Assembly (NCBI GenBank): GCA_006937955.1
Contig: SSNP01000194.1
Location: 298,861-362,860 of the forward strand
Source: Pachypanchax playfairii
Lineage: Eukaryota > Chordata > Actinopteri > Cyprinodontiformes > Aplocheilidae
Length of the DNA stretch: 64,000 bases
Direction: 5' to 3'
Below the pieces are notes generated by a model, which did no database searches, was not told the DNA's origin, and worked only from the letters and a program-made list of their open reading frames with translations. This document shows positions 22,801 through 32,783 of this stretch, piece after piece. The stretch's first letter is position 1. Each line of letters begins with the position of its first letter. The position numbers and the translations under genes were made by a program.

Positions 22801-24544
22801 GATCTGGGTATGGGACCCCTCAACAGACTGTTTGTCTATCATTCAGTGAAGACGTTCCTCCAATCTCTCCTACCACCCTGGAAAACACTGATCTCTCTTC
22901 TCCCTGAAGTGTGTGCTTGGTCTTTCCTTGGATAAACATATTTGAAAAGATGATTGTACCTGCCCCAATTCTGCTTAGATTTATTATCCTCATGAGTCTC
23001 CAAAGAACCTGCTCACCTTTCTTTCCCCTCCAAATTGCCCACTGTCACACATTGCACAGGATTTCATCACTGTACTGTCACCTTCAGAAAGTAACAGTGT
23101 TATACTTATCACTGTGGACAGTTTCTCCCTGTTTCAGCTTCTTTCTGCTTTGGAAACAGCCAGCTAGTTAATCATGTGTTCATCAGCCATGATACTGCTG
23201 ATGTAGTATCCAATAGAGGACCACAGTTCACATCTCAGGTTTGGAAATCCTTTTTTAATATTCTTAATTTTCAGTTTAACGTCTGATTATCATCCACTAC
23301 TGAATGGTCAAACCAAGGGAGCCACTTAAAATGATACTGTTGGGAATCAGGATCCTGTTTAATCTTTTCTTTCCTCCTGATTTGTTTTCCTTTGCACTCT
23401 GGACTGGGTCAGTGAACCTGCAGCTCTTCCTGTGGCACCTGAATTCAATCTCATCTCACCACTAAGTCATGACACTTTTGACAATATAGTGTATAATATA
23501 GCTGCCTTTACCTTCCCTTCTCTCTCTTCATATCTCTTCTTCAGTAATTAAAAGTCATTGCTTTTGTGTCCTCACTTTGTTGTCTTTGTGCCCCACCACA
23601 ACTTTCTGTCACTTCCTCTCTATTCACTGCACCTACTAGATCTACCCTCATCAAATTTTTCCTTTTGGTTTGAAACTAAAATGTGTAAGCAAGAGTCTGA
23701 TTTAGCTACAAAGAGTCTGATTTAAAGTTAAAGGTTGGAGTTTGCTTATTTTGAGTGCGTGACACTCATGGTTTCTTCCTTGACCTTTCGTCGTTCCTCA
23801 GCAGCCTCCAATTTTTTTTGAATCTCCTCCAGAGATGGGTCTCGGCGCTGTGGCATGGAAGTGTTGAGTTCTGGTACACCATCAAAGGATGGGGGCTTAA
23901 GGATGACCTCAAACGCCTGGCCTGACGTCCGCTTAGTTATCTCAATCACCTCCACATCTTTAATGACACACCAGCCCAGGTCAACTGCATCTGTGGTGTT
24001 GGATCACAGTTGGGTTAAAAGAATGAGTCAGCATCAAAAAAGATTGTGCATAACTTATAATCATATATCAGACTTTTTATGCATGATAAAATTAAACAGT
24101 TTTTGGTTAATCTAACTTTACATTTATTTGTTACATTAATACACTTTATGCATATTAGTTAAAAGGACAAATTGAATCTTGTTTTAATGTTGATCACATT
24201 TGTTGATTACAGTAAAGTCAATGACTTTTACCTTCTGCTTTGTAAGTAGTTTTTTCTGCCATGTGAGGCCGCAGGCAGCCGCAGAATAGTGAGACCAGAC
24301 GGAGCTCCTTGACCTTCTCTAAAGGTCACAAAGACATAACCATTGTTAATTCAAACTGAATTACAAACTTTACTAAGGGATCATGTACTTCTTCTTTTTA
24401 CTGACAGTCATAATTCATTTTCACTGAAATTATTGTCGTTGCAACATGAATAATGTTACTGACCTCACTGATTTAGCATGTGCAGTAAATATGCTACAAG
24501 GTGACTGTGTTTCTGCTGCGACTGCATTTACCTGCCAGAGTCAT
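19820..24544 (-). CDS. stmn4: stathmin-4 (RB3-like), neuronal tubulin-sequestering phosphoprotein, five coding exons
   Basis: Stathmin-4 binds two tubulin heterodimers and promotes microtubule disassembly. It is anchored to Golgi and vesicle membranes in neurons by N-terminal palmitoylation. Minus-strand exons in transcript order are 24544-24532, 24318-24232, 23990-23785, 21499-21308 and 19879-19820. They total 558 nt, 185 residues plus stop, with all junctions GT-AG and in phase. The short N-terminal exon encodes MTLA. Then come LRLVSLFCGCLRP with palmitoylatable C17 and C19, the WCVIKDVEVIE segment, the stathmin-like domain (TSGQAFEVILKPPSFDGVPE, PQRRDPSLEEIQKKLEAAEE) and a long helix (EKREHEREVIQKAFEENNNF, ANKENREALLAAMLERLQEK). 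It ends DKHAEEVRKNKEMKEEACR. The WCVI and FDGVPE signatures favour STMN4 over STMN2 or STMN3. Introns 3 and 4 hold transposon remnants. 5' UTR exons were not located. Confidence 0.94.
20277..21030. mobile_element. TTAA MITE family A copy 2, disrupted (stmn4 intron 4)
   Basis: The start AGAGGCAATTTCATACAAAT follows TTAA (20273-20276) and the end is AAGGGCCTCT at 21030. The right TTAA is lost. After about 30 bases the copy is interrupted by a roughly 155-bp segment (about 20306-20460) and then restarts at 20461 with GGCCATTTCATACAAATTTC, so its beginning occurs twice. The rest matches copies at 10579 and 32216. Confidence 0.8.
20306..20460 (+). repeat. Dispersed repeat X, copy 1
   Basis: The segment runs from CTAGTCTAGAGTTAAATACA to GTATTTATTCTTACAG and includes GTCAGATAGGTTTTTATGTC and CACAAATGTGAGTATCTTGA. 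It recurs inverted at about 35245-35400. No coding capacity; class unknown. Confidence 0.75.
21755..22400 (-). mobile_element. Decayed Tc1 element in stmn4 intron 3
   Basis: Minus-strand translation shows FQHDCAAVQKAGYTVW (second catalytic D), LEWPAHSSDFDW (third-residue region decayed) and MAPLVLVKKTLNVFSALTHF. These match the Tc1 family at 3625-4875. Frames are broken and the PxLNPxE motif is lost. The first catalytic residue region is not preserved. A sequence like its far terminus (CTTTTGACAATATAGTGTAT) lies at about 23475-23495, suggesting that the gypsy mosaic below landed inside this Tc1. Confidence 0.75.
22540..23335 (+). mobile_element. Ty3/gypsy gag-integrase mosaic relic in stmn4 intron 3
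   Basis: Near 22560-22680 the translation has MTLDQLISAYMQIDNCLREC, the capsid/nucleocapsid boundary of fish gypsy Gag. Near 23040-23250 are integrase-core remnants: AQDFITVLSPSESNSVILI and then SNRGPQFTSQVW. These two regions are normally thousands of bases apart, so protease, reverse transcriptase and RNase H have been deleted. Stops and frameshifts are frequent. Confidence 0.75.
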
Positions 24545-25912
24545 TTTCTCACTGCGTTTGAAACTCTCCAGGGATGCTGAAGATCTGTCTCACTCTGTCA
24601 GAGACACGTGTAGACACAAAGATACAAAGGAAGGTTAACTAAGCAACTTCAAAGGTAACCCCATGACTGAGAAGCAGAACCTGAGGACAGCTACTTGCTC
24701 AAGACAGAATCATCTATTTTTGGACTCATACTTACAAAAATGGAAAGTTCATCTCAACTTATTTACACCCATATTCATTCTACATATTGAATAAAATGGT
24801 GACAATTCTCTTGTTTTGTAATTTTGTATGGAGGAGTAAACATTACATCTGTGGAGAGGTGGTTTAAATATGACTGACTTTGACACATTGTTTAAAACCA
24901 TCAAACCTAAATGGCAATTTAGTGTTTGATTTTCCATTTATGATTTAAAATAAGTGTGTGCAATTATTATTTTTGCAAAGATGTGATTTGAGATACCTAA
25001 ATTAACTCTCAAATTGGCTGATTTTAAACCACAACTTTTTCTACATTTGGTCTACATTGAAATCCTTCACACACTGAAACTTTTGGTGGTCTTAAAATAT
25101 TAAAATACCTCTCTTTTCTAATCTCACCAAAAGGAAAATAAATTAATTTTAATAAAATTTAAGATTTTAAATGAAATTTAACCTTGTAGAAAAAAAAAAA
25201 AAATTTAATACTTCAACTTTCAGTGATATTGAGGCACCAGAACATTTTTTAAATGTTTAAAATGTTTCTTTTGTTTTTTGTTTTTTGGGGGGGGTCATAA
25301 TAAGTTATCATATAAAACAAATATTCCACCTTTAACATTTTACACTATAATTTTTGTTTTTATGTGGGTGTTAAAGAGATTAAATATTGACAGAACAACT
25401 TTATTCCTTCATGCAGATTCTTTTTAAACACAGATTTTTTTTTAATGAAAGAATTTTGTTTCATCAAGTCTTAAACCAACAGCAGCTTGTCGGATCTAAA
25501 ATTCTCTCTTACATAACATTGTTTCTTATTTAGTGGTGGTTTATTCTGTACTCAGTTAGATAGGAATTGTAAGAATTTAAAAAATGTAATAAGACTAGTA
25601 TCTTTTTTTATTCACGTCATAATCGTAAATCAATTCTGGTTCATACAACAACAACAACTTGACCATGCATAAATTCTAAAACATTGATTTCTGTGCAGGT
25701 TTTTGGGTGGGTTTGGTCATGGATATGAGTGAATCTGAAGGTGTCTATTATGAATTACATCTTAAATGTTTGTTTTTAATGTGCATCTATTTTATCTGTT
25801 AAAAGCCCTTCTAGGGACTGGTGTTGTTAATTAGCCTTTGGCTTTAAACATTGGGTATATTGACATGGGATTACCTGAGAAGTTAATGTATATGGTATCT
25901 GTCCCTATCAAA
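24545..25912. other. stmn4 upstream flank, AT-rich
   Basis: It contains homopolymer runs (for example A-run near 25190 and GGGGGGG near 25287) but no gene, RNA or named repeat that I can support. Upstream non-coding exons of stmn4 may lie here or further right. Confidence 0.4.
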
Positions 25913-26874
25913 TAAATACATTAATTAATTAAAATAATCTAGATAACACAACAGGTGTATAACAAAGAACTTAAAAACTACATTAATACAAACACTAGAT
26001 ACACTCAGGAAAAAATGTTGAGGCTCCTTGTACCGTCACACTTTAGTGTAAATAACTGTCAGCAATTTTTCAAAATAAAATACCTTGCAGATCAATGTTT
26101 AGATACAAAATACTTTTAAAAAGCTTTAAAGCAATAATGATGCTGTTAAAGACTTGAAATGTATATTGACTTGTATTTTCTAGATTGTAAAGTATTACAA
26201 TGTTAATAGTTCACAGGGAAGCAGATTTATGACAGTCAGGGAAACTTTTAAGAGATGTTTCACCAAAATACAGACCAAGGACCTCATCAGCTGTTGGACC
26301 ACCTCCATCTAGACCCTCAAATGGAAAAAACAAAAGAATAACTAGTGCTCTACATGTGTTCAGCAAACAGCACTGACTGCCAGCCAGGTGTAAACTGGGC
26401 TTTGACAGGTCAGAAAGTGGCCGTGCTGTCAGAATCAGACTGATGATTAATGCTTGCAAATAAATGAGACGATATTTTATCTGCTAAATAATATTTAAAA
26501 AACATTTTTATTGTCACTATTTAATCCAACCATGCTAGGTTAAAAATGTTGCCATTGACAAAAAAGGTCCTAAAAGTATTTTTCAGTTCAGCTGCCAGGA
26601 AGACTTTTGTTTTGATTGTACACAGAAATTCTTTTTAAAAACACTTAAGTATTAAACTTTTCTTTCCTGCAGCTGCATAAAACTTACAAAACTCTTTTGA
26701 TTAAAGATGTTTAGAAGTAACTGTTACTGTTAGCTAGATATACAAATTAGCAAAGCTAAGTGATTCCATCTCATGCTTAATGTTAGATTGGACTAAATGA
26801 CTTCTATCTCTACATCTCGGTCATGGTCCCCATGGGACAGACAGACACACAAGGACAGACATGTTTGCACATCC
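25913..26874. repeat. 962-bp duplicated segment, copy 1 (empty Tc1 site)
   Basis: This copy has the same length as 28485-29446; the only mismatch I see is T at 26186 against G in copy 2. It begins at TAAATACATTAATTAATT directly continuous with upstream single-copy sequence (no transposon). It ends at GCACATCC, followed by CTGTCTCTTATAC and an N. It is probably one haplotype of a single locus rather than a true tandem duplication. Confidence 0.85.
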
Positions 26875-26888
26875 CTGTCTCTTATACN
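26875..26888. other. Partial Nextera mosaic-end adapter and N (assembly junction)
   Basis: CTGTCTCTTATAC at 26875-26887 equals the first 13 bases of the Illumina Nextera transposase adapter complement (CTGTCTCTTATACACATCT). An ambiguous base follows at 26888. It sits exactly where copy 1 of the duplication stops. This is library-derived, not biological. Confidence 0.85.
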
Positions 26889-26893
26889 TTTTA

Positions 26894-28484
26894 CAGTGGG
26901 GCAAAAAAGTATTTAGTCAGCCACCAATTGTGTAAGTTTTCCCACTTAAAAAGATCAGAGAGGCCTGTAATTTTCATCATAGGTATACCTCAACTATGAG
27001 AGACAAAATGAGGAAAAAAAATCCAGAAAATCACATTGTCTGATTTTTAAAGAATTTATTTGCAAATTATGGTGGAAAATAAGTATTTGGTCACCTACAA
27101 ACAAGTAAGATTTCTGGCTTTCACAGACCTGTAACTTCTTTAAGACGCTCCTCGGTCCTCCACTCGTTACCTGTATTAATGGCACCTGTGTGAACTCGTT
27201 ATCAGTATAAAAGACACCTGTCCACAACCTCAAACAGTCACGCTCCAAACTCCACTATGGCCAAGACCAAAGAGCTGTCAAAGGACACCAGAAACAAAAT
27301 TGTAGACCTTCACCAGGCTGGGAAGACTGAATCTGCAATAGGTAAGCAGCTTGGTGTGAAGAAATCAACTGTGGGAGCAATTATTAGAAAATGGAAGACA
27401 TACAAGACCACTGATAATCTCCCTCGATCTGGGGCTCCACGCAAGATCTCACCCCGTGGGGTCAAAATGATCACAAGAACGGTGAGCAAAAATCCCAGAA
27501 CCACACGGAGGGACCTAGTGAATGACCTGCAGAGAGCTGGGACCAAAGTAACAAAGGCTACCATCAGTAACACACTACGCCGCCAGGGACTCAAATCCTG
27601 CAGTGCCAGACGTGTCCCCCTGCTGAAGCCAGGACACGTCCAGGCCCGTCTGCGGTTTGCTAGAGAGCATTTGGATGATCCAGAAGAGGATTGGGAGAAC
27701 ATCATATGGTCAGATGAAACCAAAATAGAACTTTTTGGTAGAAACTCAACTTGTTGTGTTTGAATGCTGAGTTGGATCCAAAGAACACCATACCTACTGT
27801 AAAGCATGGGGGTGGAAACATCATGCTTTGGGGCTGTTTTTCTGCAAGGGGACCAGGACGACTGATCCGTGTAAAGGAAAGAATGAATGGGGCCATGTAT
27901 CGTAAGATTTTGAGTGAAAACCTCCTTCCATCAGCAAGGGCATTGAAAATGAGACGTGGCTGGGTCTTTCAGCATGACAATGATCCCAAACACACCGCCC
28001 GGGCAACGAAGGAGTGGCTTCGTAAGAAGCATTTCAAGGTCCTGGAGTGGCCCAGCCAGTCTCCAGATCTCAACCCCATAGAAAATCTCTGGAGGGAGTT
28101 GAAAGTCCATGTTGCCCAGCGTCAGCCCCAAAACATCACTGCTCTAGAGGAGATCTGCATGGAGGAATGGGCCAAAATACCAGCAACAGTGTGTGAAAAC
28201 CTTGTGAAGACTTACAGAAAACGTTTGACCTCTGTCATTGCCAACAAAAGCTATATAACAAAGTATTGAGATTAACTTTTGTTATTGACCAAATACTTAT
28301 TTTCCACCATAATTTGCAAATAAATTCTTTAAAAATCAGACAATGTGATTTTCTGGATTTTTTTTCCTCATTTTGTCTCTCATAGTTGAGGTATACCTAT
28401 GATGAAAATTACAGGCCTCTCTGATCTTTTAAGTGGGAGATCTTACACAATTGGTGGCTGACTAAATACTTTTTTGCCCCACTG
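26894..28484 (+). mobile_element. Tc1 transposon with about 200-bp inverted repeats, nearly intact
   Basis: The termini CAGTGGGGCAAAAAAGTATT and complement bound 1,591 bp, with TA on both sides (26892-26893 and 28485-28486). The inverted repeats are long (about 26894-27092 and 28288-28484) and almost identical, indicating a young insertion. The transposase gene lies between them. The downstream flank equals the empty site at 25913. Confidence 0.95.
27257..28269 (+). pseudogene. Tc1 transposase (DD34E) with one small deletion
   Basis: The first frame, 27257-27763, begins MAKTKELSKDTRNKIV. It encodes the paired helix-turn-helix domain, the SGAPRKISPRG hinge and the first catalytic residue in IIWSDETKIELFG. 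The second frame, in which the reading continues to 28269, encodes TVKHGGGNIMLWGCFS, the second D in VFQHDNDPKHT and the E in PDLNPIENLW, with 34 residues between them. It ends VIANKSYITKY. The frames are joined near 27760, where a short deletion (about 11 bp by comparison with the family pattern ELFGRNSTxCVWRKxNAE) removes Trp-Arg-Lys. No other lesion is seen, so the copy died recently. Confidence 0.92.
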
Positions 28485-29446
28485 TAAATACATTAATTAA
28501 TTAAAATAATCTAGATAACACAACAGGTGTATAACAAAGAACTTAAAAACTACATTAATACAAACACTAGATACACTCAGGAAAAAATGTTGAGGCTCCT
28601 TGTACCGTCACACTTTAGTGTAAATAACTGTCAGCAATTTTTCAAAATAAAATACCTTGCAGATCAATGTTTAGATACAAAATACTTTTAAAAAGCTTTA
28701 AAGCAATAATGATGCTGTTAAAGACTTGAAATGTATATTGACTTGTATTTTCTAGATGGTAAAGTATTACAATGTTAATAGTTCACAGGGAAGCAGATTT
28801 ATGACAGTCAGGGAAACTTTTAAGAGATGTTTCACCAAAATACAGACCAAGGACCTCATCAGCTGTTGGACCACCTCCATCTAGACCCTCAAATGGAAAA
28901 AACAAAAGAATAACTAGTGCTCTACATGTGTTCAGCAAACAGCACTGACTGCCAGCCAGGTGTAAACTGGGCTTTGACAGGTCAGAAAGTGGCCGTGCTG
29001 TCAGAATCAGACTGATGATTAATGCTTGCAAATAAATGAGACGATATTTTATCTGCTAAATAATATTTAAAAAACATTTTTATTGTCACTATTTAATCCA
29101 ACCATGCTAGGTTAAAAATGTTGCCATTGACAAAAAAGGTCCTAAAAGTATTTTTCAGTTCAGCTGCCAGGAAGACTTTTGTTTTGATTGTACACAGAAA
29201 TTCTTTTTAAAAACACTTAAGTATTAAACTTTTCTTTCCTGCAGCTGCATAAAACTTACAAAACTCTTTTGATTAAAGATGTTTAGAAGTAACTGTTACT
29301 GTTAGCTAGATATACAAATTAGCAAAGCTAAGTGATTCCATCTCATGCTTAATGTTAGATTGGACTAAATGACTTCTATCTCTACATCTCGGTCATGGTC
29401 CCCATGGGACAGACAGACACACAAGGACAGACATGTTTGCACATCC
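28485..29446. repeat. 962-bp duplicated segment, copy 2 (right flank of Tc1)
   Basis: It matches 25913-26874 over its whole length, with one substitution seen. Here it begins immediately at the TA after the Tc1 element and continues into unique sequence (CTAATCAGGCAATTAATG). The minus-strand ORF of 82 codons present in both copies resembles no family I know. Confidence 0.85.
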
Positions 29447-31136
29447 TAATCAGGCAATTAATGTAGTACACACACTCAAACCCCAAACACACAAATGAAA
29501 CCACCCAGGTTCTAAATTAATGCTCCCTGCAACAGAAAAACACGTTTTTGTTTGATAATCACACAAACATATAAAAACAGCTTGTAAGGACAAAAATGAG
29601 GAAATCATTTTGATGAAAAAATGTTCTTACGTTATTAACAATGGAGCTTGAAAAGGTCACCGCCCTTTTTCTGCACAGTTTTTCATTTCAATGCTGAAAC
29701 AACTTCTTAAGATAGAAAATTTTGCTAAAAAATAGCAAATGCCTTTTTATATATTGTAGTTTTTAAAATTCAAAAGTTAAATAATAGAATTAAGAAATTA
29801 CTGTTTAAGATGAGTGATTCACCTTTTCTGTGGTTAAATCTTATATTATTTTATGTGAAGAAATATGCACTACAAATTTAGTATTTCAAATAGAAGACTA
29901 TTGATTTTTAAATAACTTCCCCTCTAATTTCCTCTCTCTCTTTTCATGAGTGCTGAATTTTATGTATAACTTTTAAACACTTAATAATATTACAGTTGTT
30001 TGAAATAGTGATATATATTGAAACTCCAGACTGAAGTTTCTACTTGCCCCATATATATAAAGAAAAACAAATAAATAACTTATAAATTAAACATTTTTAA
30101 AAAACTGGATCATTTTCTATAGGGATTACTTTAAAAACTGCACTTTTTCTTTACAAAAGTGTAAATTAGTATGACAAAGTACAAAAATTCAAGAAATCGG
30201 AATAAGTATTGACATAGAAAATACATTTTCAGGTTAAAATAAGTCAAAAATAGCAGTAGACTTTTTAATTTCAACCATTGTTATTTAATTTTCTTCTTGT
30301 CTGTATGAACACCACTGTCTCTGGGTATGCCGCTATTTGTTAATGCATTCTGTTTCAGCACTTGCAAGTGCTCTCATTTCCCTTCTGCTCTTTGAAACCC
30401 AGAGCAAAGACGTATTTATTCTTACAGTGGATCAATAATAAATGACAGATTTCACTTCTGTTTATCGGTACACTGAGTTCTGTCCCCATCTTGGGAACCC
30501 TTCCCTTCTACCAGCAGACACTGCATCATGAATCCCCTCACCCCCTTACACCCTTCTAACCCATTCTGAAACACACTCTCAGGCAGCATCCAGTTATTCT
30601 ATTAAACATAAGAACTCAAAGTGACTCAAGCATGATTCAGATGTGTGCTGTGAACCAGGTGAGACATGCGGACTTACCCCCCTTCTGTCCTTGATGTTTC
30701 TGCAGATGGAGGTGGACAGCTCACTGTGCTTACCCCCGTCTGGACGAGTGGTTGCAGGCGCCGGGCAACAGCATCAGCAACAGCATCAATGCTGCCTCCA
30801 TGACATCACCTTGGAGACGTCTTATTGGTCTGTGACACTGCCAGCATCTAGGCTTGTCAGCCAATGGGAGAGGGACAGAGGGATGGGGGAGGGCCATCAG
30901 CTCTTTGTGTTGTACTGCAGGGTGGGTGGTAGCCAGTGTTTTATTGCGTGCTGCAGAAGGGTGGGATTGTGCACGCATATGCATATTGTGAAGAAGAAAG
31001 TGTACAGGGAGGTGGTGTGTGTGCATGCCTGAACATGTGTTTCTGTTTCAGTAAGAGGCCCAGCTAGAAGACGCACCACACTTTCAATTATTTAGTTATT
31101 AATTGGAAACATGACCACAAGAAGAGATCATTTTGG
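29447..31136. other. Intergenic stretch, partly GC-richer at 30640-31050
   Basis: It is mostly AT-rich. The portion 30640-31050 is less AT-rich, with a CRE-like TGACATCA near 30800 and a CCAAT motif in GCCAATGGGAG near 30860. It might be a promoter or distal element, but no transcript can be tied to it. Confidence 0.35.
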
Positions 31137-31140
31137 AACA

Positions 31141-31162
31141 TATATATATATATATATATATA
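31141..31162. repeat. (TA)n microsatellite
   Basis: An uninterrupted run of about eleven TA units. Confidence 0.9.
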
Positions 31163-31349
31163 ATGTAATTTTCATAAGAAATAACAAAATTACAAGCCAG
31201 CAATGTTTTTCAATGTAATACACTTCCACAAGTTTGCATATTGTTTAATCCCTTGATCAAGAAACACATTTTTGTGGGTGTTACCTGCTTTATTGTCATT
31301 TATAAAGATGTAGATATTTTGTTTTAATTCTTACTTTTAATAGGCACTT

Positions 31350-32200
31350 CATTCATTTAAAAGTTTTCTTGATGCTTCAGCTGTCATTACAAAGAAATTC
31401 AGATTGCTCTCTCCCAACTGCTTTTGCTTAGCACCTACAAAGAGATACCAAGGCATTCCCAGGCCAGCTGAGATATATAATCGCTCCAGCATCTTCTTGA
31501 TTGGCCCCAGGGTCTCCTCCTGGAAGGACGGGCCTGAAATACCTGCCCTGGTGGGGGATCTAGGGGTCATCCTAACCCCTGCACAAACCACCTAAGCTGG
31601 CTGGTCCTGATGCAGAGAAGCAGCTGCTCTACATCGAGTCCCTCCCATAAGGTCCTCATCCTTTCGCTAAGGCTTAGCCTAGATACCCAGTGGAGGAAAC
31701 TAACTGTGGCTGCCTGCTCAATCTCGTCCTCTCAGTACTCATCCAATGTGTGACCACAGGAAGACCTGGAACAGTGAGACCTGGAACGTAAATTGACCAG
31801 GAAATTTAAAAGCTTTACCTTCCATCCATGACAGTTTAACATCTGCATCACTGCAGATGCCAGTCTGATTTGATTGTCGATCTCCTGCTGAATTTTTCCA
31901 TCACTCATGAACAATGTTCCAAGATACTTAGGCTCCTCCACTTGGGGCAGAATCTCTACAACCAGAGAGAGTAAGCCACCCTCGTCTGGCTAAGAAACAT
32001 GCTGTCAGATCTGGAGGTGCTGATCCTCATCTGAGCTGCTTCATGCTGGGCTGAAATCTCCCCAACAAGAGTGGGTCATAGTTTGATGAAGTTTAGAGGA
32101 CCACATCATTCACAAATCGGCAGAGATGAGACTCACCCACCATCAAACTTGACATCTTCTGCCTGACAGCTGTGCCTAGAAATTCTGTCCGTAAAGATTT
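31350..32200 (-). mobile_element. Non-LTR retrotransposon 3' fragment, minus strand
   Basis: The minus-strand translation includes MEEPKYLGTLFMSDGKIQQE followed by IDNQIRLASAVMQMLN. This is the post-RT region (KYLGxxFxSxGxxxxEIxxRIxxASxxM) of a teleost LINE. It continues toward a 3' tail containing ERLYISAGLGMPWYLF. Reverse transcriptase catalytic motifs are not present. The clade differs from the LINEs at 15115 and 43150. Confidence 0.72.
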
Positions 32201-32215
32201 GAACAGAACCTTTAA

Positions 32216-32779
32216 AGAGGCCATTTCACACAAATTTCATGACTTTGTGGTTATTTCTGAAGTATTAACCTGTAATAAGAAACATTATATATCTAAAAAA
32301 CGTTAGGAAACAGACCTTTCATTGTCTTTGCCTCAAGATTCGGCTGACTTTGTCAGGCTTCGGGCAGCAACTCATTAATATTCATTATGCGAATTTGCTG
32401 GACTCAGATTGGCTAACAAATTAGCCTATGAGACCAAGGTATACTGTTTCCTGCCCTGCTGCGCACGGCAACAGCGCACCGAGTCTCTTCAGGTTTGATA
32501 CGTCTTATGCTACAGCTTTTAGCTAGCAGCATGCTAGGTGTGGTTTCAACTGCGGGAGCTGCTGAATACTAACGAGCAAAGGAGTTGTGATGAAACAGAT
32601 ACAGGCCGTTCGAACTCGGGAGAACTCGGGTTTTATCACCATCTGCATAGTTTGAGAGATAAAAATTCAAAGAGAAGTTGTTGACCTGTTTTCACACCCA
32701 CTATGAAGGTAAGAACACATGTGGAGCTAAAATATTCAACAGAAACCTCAGAAAAAACGTTTTTAATGGAAGGGCCTCT
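32216..32779. mobile_element. TTAA MITE family A, copy 3
   Basis: It begins AGAGGCCATTTCACACAAAT and ends AAGGGCCTCT, with TTAA at 32212-32215 and 32780-32783. The length is 564 bp. It is collinear with copy 1 at 10579. Confidence 0.9.
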
Positions 32780-32783
32780 TTAA

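Noticed and set aside
26211..26459. 82-codon minus-strand ORF present identically in both 962-bp copies
   Set aside because: The identity is explained by the duplicated segment; no homology signal or codon evidence of a gene.
30700..31050. Possible RE1/NRSF silencer or stmn4 promoter
   Set aside because: Only the GGACAGC half matches the REST motif and no transcript links it to stmn4; CRE-like and CCAAT words are too short alone.
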